From Saururus chinensis (Eukaryota; Streptophyta; Magnoliopsida; Piperales; Saururaceae), in the NCBI GenBank assembly GCA_035235625.1, contig CP141140.1:48107351-48171350 (forward strand): DNA of 64,000 bases, read 5' to 3'. Position 1 is the first letter of the stretch; each line of letters starts with the position of its first letter. A program made the translations under genes and the position numbers. Below are positions 54,573 to 64,000 of the stretch, in pieces. The notes beneath the pieces are model-generated. The model had not been told where the DNA came from and searched no databases. It saw nothing but the letters and a program-made list of their open reading frames with translations.

Positions 54573-57096
54573 GAATTGACCAAAGTAGATTCTTTTTTAT
54601 GAAATAATTAAAGTGTGCATAAGTATATTGTATTTACCAAAGTAGATTTTTTTACGTGGGAACTTATAAATATGTGAAGGCATTTCGACGGGAAAAATTA
54701 TCTATATCAGTCGCTCAATCTAAAAAAGTGTCTTCTTTTTCTCCGGTATGATTTTAACCTACGGTGGTTTTATTTTCAATAAGGCTTCCTACCTGGGTTG
54801 GTTTATCTTTTGAGCAACTTTTGTTTGCCTAGTTGTTGTTTTTTTCATGACTTTTTTCTGGTGTCTCAACGTTGAGCTCTGTATATTTCTTCAATGAAGA
54901 AGATTGATTTATGTTATTTGGGGTGATGAGAAATGTATTATTAGATGAAAAATAGTATTTTTGGTTGGTTATATATTGGTCATTACGTAGTTTCTGTTAA
55001 TAAGATTTCTAAGTAATTGAAAATGGAAACTGGAAACTGGACATTTGGAAGACTGGATAACTAAAAAACTAGAAAAGTAGAAAACTGGATTGTTAATATG
55101 ATAATATAAGAAGAGCATGGAAAGGGAGACACAAAGTTTGTTGTGTATTTGGGATGTATACTGGGAAAGAGATAAGTCCCTTCAACAAAGAAGAAAAAGA
55201 CAAAAACTACTTAAAATATGAGATATATTTAGAGAAAAAATATATTTTTGTGGATATGAAAGGTGTACAAGGATAATTTTTTGTTGATATTACATTTTTG
55301 CATGAGGTTATCATGTTTCTATTCAGGTTTCCAGTAGACTTTTCTACTTTCCAATTTGCTAGTTTCCCAGCTTGCAGTTTTCTAGTCGCCCGTTTTCAGT
55401 TTTCTAGTTCCTAGCTTTAAGTTTTCTAGTTGCTAGTTTTTCAGTTCCAATGTATACTAGGTCCAGGTTGCATCCCATTAAGTTAGTATAGTTTTCTCTA
55501 AATTGCTCATTTATGTAATAGAAAATAAAAAAAAAGAACTGAATTTGTTGTCTTAGCATAAAATAACCCTATGAAGACAATTTCCATCTGAACATAATTA
55601 AAAAATATTGGACCAAGTTTTATGACAAAGAATAATTCAAAAAATTGAGTTCTATTTATGCTTCAACACATGACAGTGTTTATGCTTACTTCTCTGTCTT
55701 CAGAAGGGCATTGTCATCCTTTGAAAAAAAAAGGTTCAATAGCTGCATTAGTAAAGCCTTCAATTAAATGTTATAAAAAAAAATATTTACTGAATGACTA
55801 AATTCATACCATAACCCTTTTTTTGTCCATGACTGGTAAGCAAATAACTTCCTTAGCTAGGGTATGTCCTCACCAGTGAAGTCAAAAGCATACCGATGTG
55901 ACAAATACCACATGTATAAGCATACAAGAACCCCACAGATATCATAGTTAACCTATTTGGGGTGACCTACTAGCTCCACAATATCCATCATCCACAAACT
56001 AGCACACTCTAATCAACCAAACTTATAGAGGAGGAGGGGTATAAGGACCCGTAGCTTATTCACCTCGGTGTAATACTTTTCCAACGCCTCACCGGTGTAA
56101 TACTTTTTAAAAATATGAATATCAGCTTCCCATATACGGAGTACCACCAAAATCTAATGAAAACCATACAAACATAATGGGATGCAACCTGGACCTAGTA
56201 TACATCAGAACTGAAAAACTGACAACTGGAAAACTTAAAGTTGAAAACTGGAAAACTGAAAATGGGCAACTAGAAAACTGCAAGCTGGGAAACTAGAAAA
56301 GTCTACTGGAAACCTGAATAGAAACATGATAACCTCATGCAAAAATGTAATATCAACAAAAATTTGTCCTTGTACACCTTTCATATCTACAAAAATATAT
56401 TTTTCTCTAATAATGCATCATATTTCAACGAGTTTTTGTCTTTTTCTTCTTTGCTGAAGGGACTTGTCTCATTCCTAATGTACGTCCAAATACACAACAA
56501 ACTTTGTGTCTCCCTTTCTATGCTCTTCTCGTATAATATTAGCAATCCAATTTTCTACTTTTCTAGTTTTTTAATTATCGAGTTTTCCAAATGTCCAGTT
56601 TCTGTTTTTAGTTTTCTAGTTACCTAAAAATCTTATTAGCAGAAACTATGTAATGACCAATATATAACCAACCAAAAATATCATTCTACATTTTGTAACA
56701 CATTTCTCATCAACCCAAATAACATGAATCAATCTTCTTCATCAAATGAATATACGGAGCTCGACATTAAGACGTGCCAAAGAAAAGTCATGAAGAAGGA
56801 AACAATTGGGTAAACAAAAGTAGCTCAAAAGATTAACCAACCCAAGTAGGAAGCCTTATTAAAACCACCGTAAGATAAAGTCGTACCGGAGAAGAGGAAA
56901 ATACTTTTTTGGACTAAGCGACCAATGTAGATGATTTTTCCCATCAGGTTGTCATATGATGAAGGAGAGGGTAATTCAGTAAAAAGCCTTCACACATTTG
57001 CAAGTTTCCACATGAGCAAGTCTACTTTGGTAAATAAAAGATAATTGCTCACACTTTGGTTATTTCACTAAGGTAGGAGTCTACTTTGGTCAATTC
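54573..57096. mobile_element. Foldback element with ~0.9-kb inverted arms
   Basis: Left arm about 54573-55480 and right arm about 56180-57096 are reverse complements with moderate divergence. Ends: GAATTGACCAAAGTAGA (54573) and TCTACTTTGGTCAATTC (ending 57096). Matching inner landmarks include AACCTACGGTGGTTTTA / TAAAACCACCGTAAG, GGCTTCCTACCTGGGTTGGT / ACCAACCCAAGTAGGAAGCC, and GTATACTAGGTCCAGGTTGCATCCCATTA. The central ~700 bp has no gene. The right-arm frame 56337-56627 is chance. This resembles long-TIR non-autonomous Mutator-like or Foldback elements; I did not find a target duplication. Confidence 0.8.
55020..55450. repeat. Short direct repeats (GTTTTCTAGTTGCTAG / AAAACTGGAAAACTAG)
   Basis: Clusters of 10-18-bp repeats: AACTGGAAACTGGA and ACTAGAAAAGTAGAAAACTGG near 55025-55090, and CTAGT.(C/G)C(C/T)..TTTTCAGTTTT near 55355-55450. 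The right arm holds the reverse complements at 56210-56310. They lie inside the foldback arms. Confidence 0.75.
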
Positions 57097-57239
57097 CTCT
57101 TTTTTTAACTAAAAGAAAGAGAATAGCCCTTATTACATTTTTTTCACCTCTTTTATATAAAGAAGACAGCCAGCAAAGGATAAATATGAGTGTTTTTTTC
57201 GTAATGACTTTAATAGAAAAAATTTGAGTCTACTTGACT

Positions 57240-57602
57240 TGATAAGATCTAAGTCTAGTTTGACAAGTCACTTAGCACAAAAGGAATAATTAAAGGATTT
57301 ATATAAAATATACGTTGATTTAAAATACTTAAGCGTTGCATGTTTAGTGCTTCTTAAAATACTGTAATTTTTAGGCAGACTAAGTCTAGATCCGATCTTG
57401 TTGGAGTAACATTGGAGATGTTATCTAATTAGTACGTAGCTTTTGGAAACTCTTCTCCTAATTAGTAGAGAAGTTTCATCGTTGTTTGGTTGGTTATAGG
57501 TTCTTCAGGCGAGGACAAATGAGACCAGGTTAGGTGAACATAGGATGTAGTTTCTCATTTATACAATTTAAGTAAGTGTATCTTTAACGAGAGAACCAAC
57601 TT
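57240..57602 (+). repeat. 3' portion of an older LTR (same family as 45720)
   Basis: Matches 48690-49085 of the solo LTR at 45720 in order: AAGCGTTGCATG, GATCCGATCTTGTT, ACATTGGAGATGTT, TTTGGAAACTCTTCTCCT, TTCAGGCGA(G/C)GACA, GAGACCA. It stops at GAGAGAACCAACTT, where another copy of the same family begins at 57603. Confidence 0.7.
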
Positions 57603-60030
57603 TGTAATATCCCTAATTTTCCCGAGTTTCAAATTTTAAATACGTGGAAAATAAGGTGTTTGACTTATTGACATTCTTAGTAAATAACTTCATCCCTAGA
57701 TAAAATTTGTGGCTGAAACTAATTCTATTAAAAAGTAGACAGATAGAGCTTCGAAACACCACTAAGAATGCGCGAATCGGAGTTCGGATGAGGGAGATAC
57801 GACTGTTTAAAGTTGAACATATCGTTCAGGACCCATTTACCCGATTTAGATTGCATTTAGCTTGTTTAAGTCATTTTGCGGGCCCGGTTAATTAGAATTC
57901 CAAAATTAATTTTTTAAGGTCCTAATAAGGTGGCCTAATTGGGGAGGATTACCCAAATTATGGGGGGGTTAGGAACCCTAATCCCCTTGTTTATAAAAGG
58001 CCTTCTTAGGGTACAATTTGGGGGGTCTTTTACCCTATTGGGGGAGTTTTTGGACGATGAAGGAGATGAGAGAATTTTCCGGCGAAACTCCAGCAAGGCT
58101 CCAGTGGTGGTATTTTATCCGATTATTATGAAAAATTTTAATTAAATTGTATTAAAAACTATAGTAATTTCTGTTATACAAATATTTCTGCAAATACTGT
58201 TCATAAACGTGAACGGTACTTCAATTTTTTATCGCTGAAACACTGGTCAAACCGGAGCTGCGCAGCGGCCCTGGCTCTGGCCGCAACAGCCCTAGCTTCG
58301 ATCGTGGCAGCCCTGGCTCTGGCAGCCTTAGCAGCTGCGGTTTGCTTGCCGCTGCGCAGGCCGCCGGTGGTAAAAAAAACACAGGGCAGGGCTACACTGG
58401 TCTAGCCGCGCTCGCCCTGGCTGCGCCGGCCAGGCTGTGGCTACCTGGGCTGCGGCGGCTTGGTCTGATGCAGCCCTGGCCATGGCGGCGGCTTCTGCTG
58501 CTGCCTCACAGTTAAAAAAAAGAGAGAGAAAGGGTGGCCTTTGGCCACCGGCAAGCCACCGGGCGGCGGAGGAACAAATGCTGTCAAATTTGCCTTTCGC
58601 CTGCGGTCCGAGAACACCTGGGCCGTCCCTCCTCTGTTGCAGTGTTGGCGGTGCCACCAAAGGCCAAACGGCTTCTGGCTGGTCGCAGAGAAGATGACCC
58701 GCGATGCAGGTCGTCGGCTGGTGGACAGGGTCGGGTTTCCCAACCCGATTCAGTCCAGTCTGATTTGATTAAAAAACAAATTTAACACCCACTGAACCGG
58801 GTCCGGTTAAGTAGGGTTTAGGTGTGGAAAAAATCCTAGAAAATTACTGTTGAACCTTCAGAGGTGTGGGAGTTTTCTGACAAAGTTTCATGTCAACTAA
58901 AAATCTCAGAGGTTGTAAAATGACCTTTTTACCCTTTTTAGTTAATTATCGTACAATATTAGCTTACCCGAGTTCAAGGCTCTGATTCAGGGTCATATGA
59001 GTGGATCTAAAAATTTGAAAAAAATTTAGTGAGAGTTTAATGAGTAACTAAATTATAGGCTAGACCTTTTGGTGGGGAAAAATCCCAGTGAGTGGGTAAT
59101 TAACCTTTTTGCCCATAGGTTTAATCATAAACTGTTAAATAAACCTGGGTCGGTTCAAGGGGTTCACAACCCCGTCATATGCCAGGAAAATTACACAGAG
59201 TCCATAAAGTCAAGTAGTATGCTTGAGTTTAATTTTGGACCCGTTGGATGTCATTAAGGCCTTAAACCAAATGATGGAACTACACCTATGCAAACTGCCC
59301 ACATTCACGTGGATGTTATTAACGGGCCAATGTGATACTGAAACCTTTTGAGAGGTTAAAGACTTACCCGAGTGCAGAGAGGATTGTATCCAATGTTGGA
59401 TAATTACTCTAATGCCCTTAGGTGCATTATGACCAATTTAATAAAGATTTAATAAGTTAACCCATGAAGGGTTAGGGCACGAAAGCTCGAGTAATTATAA
59501 TATCATTATTGATTTTGATTATTGATATTATGATCTGTTTGGACCTTTGTGGTTTTAATTGTTTATGTTGTTCTTTGTTTTGATTTTTGATATTGATATT
59601 GTGATAGTAACTTATCACTAGTTGAAAATTATTGAAAGAATAATTATTTAGGGTTTGATAGCTTTGGATTGGGCAAGAACACCTAATTAAGATAAAGACT
59701 AAAATACCTTAGAGGGGTCTGGGACTAGTTCATACAGTGAACAAAGCCATTAACCTGATGATTTGCCTTGGTTGATGAACCGATGGCATGCCTCGAGTTT
59801 TAAACCTTAGTCTAGAAGGGACTAATAAGGTTTGGGATAGTCATTCGGAATCATGGCTTATAGATGAGCAAGATAGGTTTAGAATGGTTTCCTGAGTTTT
59901 AGCTCTATTGAAGAGCCACAGATTTGACCGTGTAGTTGCACCTCCCCATTGGAGGGAGTTCCTTGTGAGCCGGGCTCACCGCATATCTATTGAGGATCTT
60001 TTAGTGTACACGCAATTAGGGTTGCTGATT
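57603..60030 (+). repeat. Long LTR, copy 3 of the TGTAATATCC family, 3'-truncated
   Basis: It starts TGTAATATCCCTAATTTTCCC and follows copy 1 (15273) closely: AGCTTCGAAACACCACTAAG, GGGGAGGATTACCCAAATT, CTTGTTTATAAAAGG (TATA region near 57988), GGTTCAAGGGGTTCACAACCCC near 59153, GTTTATGTTGTTCTTTGTTTTG near 59565, AAGAACACCTAATTAAGATAAAGACTAAAATACC near 59670. It is inserted in the LTR tail at 57240-57602. Similarity to copy 2 fades near 59900-60030, so the right end is uncertain. Alanine-rich frames near 58330-58760 are not conserved. Confidence 0.7.
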
Positions 60031-61748
60031 GTGAAAGCCCATTTTTTATATGTATTAATTATTATTAATATATCATCACCATGTTCGACACGCTCGTCCA
60101 ACACATGCGCATCCGAACACAACTGCCGTCAGTGCGGATCATAGTCAGATATGCTTTATATTAAACATGAGCATATCACGCAGTCATGGCACAACAAAAA
60201 TATTATACATGTGCTTAAAAACATATTTCACACAACCATGGACTTAGGTTCGTAGAGTTGAAAGGTTACAAGCCTTACAAGTCTTCAGGCACATCATGCC
60301 CTTAAACTGCAATCATATAAATATTTACATACTTTCCAAAATTAGAGAGCAGACAACATAATTGGAACGCTACTCTTCCTTCACCTTTGCCCTCGCTGCA
60401 TTGCCTGCAGAATCTGGGGGTGGGTGAGTATTTTAAAATACTCAGTAGGTTAATTTAAAATCTAATAGAGGTGCTAAGTAGAAATCCCTTTGAAAACCCT
60501 ATGAATTTTCTTTAAAAGCCTCTACCACGATAAATTATGCATAAAACAACCGGTTCCAAATCAACACAAAACCACAAGCCGCGACACCCTACGGCCTACC
60601 CTCGGCGCTCGTGGGGCAAATGAGGGCCACTTAGGGACAGGGCTTTCCCACGATGCCCTACCCTGTGCGCGCCACTTGCCGATTATTTTTCTCGGCGGGC
60701 ATCATCACTCTATGATTATTCTTGGTTCTTAAGCCCGGGAAATAATCATCACATCGTTCAAAATATAGCAATATTCATGCTAAAACAGTTCATCACATAA
60801 CATGTCTCACATAAATCAATCACATATGCTTAATCATGTTAAATCATGCGTAAAGAAGTTATACTAAGCACACGCTTAAAGTTTAAAGTCCCCTACCTGA
60901 ACCCTTGGTTACAATTTCATAACCGTAGAAGCCCCAAATAAAGAAACCGACCCCACCACAGCATCCAGACTGTTGAATTCAGTAGGAAACGCCTTTTGAA
61001 TCACTTGATTCGGACTTAAAATGGTTAAGAACAGAGGGAAAACGGGTTTAGAAGTGGAAAACGGAAAATCAGGAAAAAAATGGGGTCGGGCGCACTATTT
61101 AAAGGTGCGCACCCGTGGGGCACGTGGTCGCAACACGCGCACGACTTGCATTGCGCACGCATTGCACGTAACGCCTGGGCCCCGTCACGCCGTTTGGCGC
61201 AATGACGCACGTCACAGTCGCGACGTGAGTCGTTGCGGGCCCGACCCCACGCAATGCGGGCCCGCGGCGCGTTGCGCACCCGGCCCGCGGTCCCATGGGC
61301 CCAGGTCCATGCGGCACCGCGGTGCCGGGTGACACGGCTGACGCTGGCCGCATGCGTCAGCTTGCATCAGCCAAAATTTTATAATATTATTTTTTTTAAA
61401 AAAACACACATAAACTTTAAACGCGCGTATCATTGTCACCCAAACTCCGATTCACGCGTTCTTTATACCGTTGGGCTCGTATCGATGAACCCTACAAAAC
61501 TAGACCCCACATGGGTAGGTTATCCTGCACTTCAATGTGGGTCCCACCCATATGGCACATTTCCCGAGGCCATAACTTTCGGCCCCGGTGTCCGAATCAA
61601 GCGCTTCCAAAGCCGTCACACTCACTTTTCCGCACTCTACCATACTGTAATAAGATTAAACATGTAACAACTATAACTAATTAAAATAATGCTACCAACT
61701 CCAAAATTAACGTATTAAAAAACATACTGGAAATTCAAGGTCGTTACA
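60031..61748 (-). repeat. 3' LTR of the minus-strand gypsy element
   Basis: On the minus strand it starts TGTAACGACCTTGAATTTCC at 61748, directly after a polypurine tract (TTAAGGGGGGTAGAA). Pol of the same element ends 44 bp upstream at 61792. A minus-strand TATA-like box (TTTAAATAG) lies near 61100, next to a very GC-rich tract. Related to the fragment at 18617-19520. The far end, near 60031-60062, is estimated only from where the neighbouring LTR ends. Confidence 0.65.
61130..61370. repeat. GC-rich CpG-dense tract in the LTR
   Basis: About 240 bp packed with GCGC, CGCACG and GGGCCC words, in otherwise AT-rich DNA. CACGTCA/TGACG and GCATTGCG motifs recur. It lies just downstream of the LTR TATA-like box on the minus strand, so it would be in the transcript leader. 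Frames across it on both strands are Arg/Ala-rich artefacts. Confidence 0.75.
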
Positions 61749-61791
61749 TTCTACCCCCCTTAAGAAAATTTCGTCCTCGAAATTATACCTT

Positions 61792-64000
61792 TCAGTCCTT
61801 GAAAAGCTCTGAAAATTTCTGTAGCATTTCACTTTCTAATTCCCATGTCGCTTCCTCAGAGGAGTGGTGTTGCCATAACACCTTTACCAATGGAATTCTC
61901 TTTGTCCGATGAATTTGTTCCCTATGGTCCAAAATGCTGATCGGTTTCTCTTCGAAAGACAAATAAGGTTCTAGAGTCAAAATGGACTGATCGAGAACAT
62001 GAGAAGGGTCTCTCATATACCTTCTGAGCATGGATACATGGAACACACTATGGATGTTTTCGAGCTGAGGAGGCAAGGCCAACCTGTAAGCTACTGGTCC
62101 CACTTTATCCAAAATTTCAAACGGTCTTATGAAACGAGGACTCAATTTACCTTTCATTCCAAACCTCATAACTCCTTTGGTTGGCTAGACTTTTAAGAAT
62201 ACTTGATCACCCACACTAAAGCTGAGATCTTTCCTTCTTCGATCAGCATAGTTCTTCTGATGACACTGAGCTGTCATCAACCGATTTCTGATGAGTTTCA
62301 CATTGTCGGCACACTGCTGTACAATTTTCGACTTTAATAATTTTCACTCTCCCACTTCGTTCCAACTAGTTAGGGATCGACATGGTCGGCCATAGAGAGC
62401 TTCATATGGTGCCATACCTATACTGGAGTGATGACTATTATTATAGGCAAACTCAATTAATGGTAGATACTCATCCCAGTTGCCCTTCCAATCCAAGACA
62501 CACACCCGCAACATATCCTCCAAAGTTTGTATGGTTCTCTCTGATTGTCCATCTGTTTGAGGGTGGAAAGCTGTACTAAATCGTAAATTAGTATCCATCT
62601 CTTCCTGGAATCCTTTCTAAAATTGAGAGGTAAAACGACTGTCCTGATCTAAGATTATAGACAATGGCACACCGTGCCGACTCACAATTTCTTTTACATA
62701 CATCCTTGCCAAAACATTTAAAGATTGAGTCTTTCTTAGAGGCAAGAAATGTGCACTTTTAGTGAGTCGATCTACTATTACCCAAATGACCTCGCGACCT
62801 TGTGATGTCCTAGGCAAACCTGAAACAAAATCCATGGATATATGATCCCACTTCTACTCTAGAATTTCAATTGACTGCAAGGTACCAGAGGGTTTTTGAT
62901 GTTCTGCTTTAACTTGCTGGCATGTTAAACACTTGGAGACATACTCTCCTATGTCTCTTTACATCCCATTCCACCAGAAATTCCTCTTTAGGTCCAGATA
63001 CATCTTCGCTCCACCGGGGTGGATGGTGTACTGAGATTTATGCGCCTCATATAACAGATCTTGCCTTAAATCAGGTATTGCCGGAACCACTAATCTTTCT
63101 CGAAATCTTATCCCTCCATCAGAGCTTTTGCTGAAGTCAGGCCGTTCTAGTGAAACCTGTGTTTCTTCATCTTTTTCCTGTGCCTCAAGGATTCGCTCGA
63201 CTAGTTCGGATTTCACCTTCAAGTTGGCCACAAGGGAACTCTTGTTTCCCAACTGCAACCTAGGTTGAAATTCTATCACTTCAGGCTTTGATGATCTGTA
63301 AAGACTTCAAAATTTTCTCCATATAAGTAATGTCTCCAAATTTTTAAGGCAAAAACTACCGCTGCCAACTCGAGGTTGTGAGTGGAGTAATTACTTTCAT
63401 GTCTCTTTAACTGCCTTGAAGCATAAGCAATTACTTTCTCATTCTGCATTAGTACGCATCCAAGTCCTGTACCAGAAGCATCACTATACACTACATATCC
63501 TCCACTATTGGATGGTAAGGATAAAACGGAGCAGTAGTTAACTTCCTTTTTAATTCTTGAAAGCCTTTTTCGCATTCCTCATTCCATATAAACTTCACCC
63601 CTTTTCTAGTTAACTTGGTTAAGGGCAAAGCTATGCTTGAGAATCCCTGAATGAATCTTTGATAATAGCCGGCGAGACCTAGGAAACTTCTTATCTCCGA
63701 AACTGTCTTAGGTCTCTCCCACTTCATCACAGCCTCAATCTTGGTTGGATCCACTGATACTCCATCCTTAGAAATAATATGACCCAGGAAAACAATCCGT
63801 TCTAACCATAACTCACATTTACTCAATTTAGCATAGAGTTGATGATCCCTTAGGGCTTGTAGTACAATTTGCAAATGTTCTCTATGCTCTTCTAGACTAG
63901 AAGAATAAATCAAAATATCATCAACAAAAACGATTACAAATTTGTCCAGATGTGCATGAAAGACACGATTCATAAGATCCATGAAAACTGCAGGAGATTC
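61792..64000 (-). pseudogene. Ty3/gypsy pol (RT to chromodomain), minus strand, runs off the window
   Basis: From the window edge leftwards: RT with FVDDILIYS intact (63982-63491 frame: [13 protein letters not shown] ... [20 protein letters not shown]), RNase H ([16 protein letters not shown] ... FTDHQSLK), then a jump from DHQSL straight to EFQPRLQLGN, so the RNase H end with the ADALSR motif is missing. Integrase: [49 protein letters not shown] with a stop at 62616-62618 (Trp in the family), [20 protein letters not shown] (Glu present), LYGRPCRSL. The last frame (62169-61792) has FHVSMLRRY and ATWELESEM, the chromodomain-like tail. Several frame changes and stops. Gag, protease and 5' LTR lie outside the window. 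Confidence 0.88.

Noticed and set aside
61021-61353. Arg/Ala-rich proteins in the GC-rich tract
   Set aside because: Open in several frames on both strands at once, as expected for stop-poor GC-rich DNA within an LTR.

Overview
This is plant nuclear DNA, almost certainly from a flowering plant with a repeat-rich genome. The evidence is GT-AG introns, plant-specific gene families (ER-type small heat-shock protein, LSD1/LOL zinc finger, LRR-VIII-2 receptor kinase, DExH15/ISE2-type helicase, plant mobile domain) and layers of nested LTR retrotransposons. I cannot name the species. Only two host genes look potentially functional: the 5' part of a mitochondrial-type TPR protein gene (minus strand, exons at 14440-9832) and a complete two-exon ER-lumen small HSP gene (51165-51993, plus strand). 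I found no tRNA, rRNA or CRISPR array.

Layout. 1-9211 is a nest of retroelements. A decayed Ty3/gypsy chromovirus (800-6157, target duplication CAATG) sits inside one LTR of a minus-strand gag-only element (268-8801), which itself interrupts a third LTR element (LTR 8907-9211). This nest lies on the 3' side of the TPR gene, probably inside an intron, so the remaining exons are outside the window or lost. The TPR introns also hold a Tourist-like MITE (11503-12015). 14961-19520 is a hAT-like fragment followed by pieces of three LTR families, several with private tandem repeats. Two ~4.5-kb solo LTRs of one family lie in opposite orientation (20201-24679 and 32385-37017) and give a false impression of one giant inverted-repeat transposon.

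The most interesting block is 24.7-43.7 kb. A decayed multi-exon Ulp1/C48-like protease gene (plus strand) is followed within a few hundred bases by an LSD1/LOL zinc-finger exon, eight or nine exons of an LRR-VIII-2 receptor kinase and two exons of a DExH15/ISE2-like helicase. All are on the plus strand, keep their introns and are truncated. A convergent MULE transposase pseudogene (minus, 43733-41345) closes the block. A transposase and a Ulp1 gene in convergent order suggest a Kaonashi-like Mutator element that collected host gene pieces. Arrays of a ~148-bp repeat carrying a perfect 20-bp palindrome run through the Ulp1 introns and flank.

44.3-64 kb holds more gypsy debris (44274-45436), a 3.6-kb solo LTR with perfect CATAT target duplication (45720-49319), the small HSP gene, a TIR transposon carrying a plant-mobile-domain pseudogene (about 52255-54570), a separate foldback element with ~0.9-kb inverted arms (54573-57096), an LTR inserted in another LTR (57240-60030), and the 3' end of a minus-strand Ty3/gypsy element (LTR to 61748, pol 61792 to the window edge).

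Intron and exon calls rest on reading phase and splice sites by eye. Element boundaries are firm only where a target duplication is stated.
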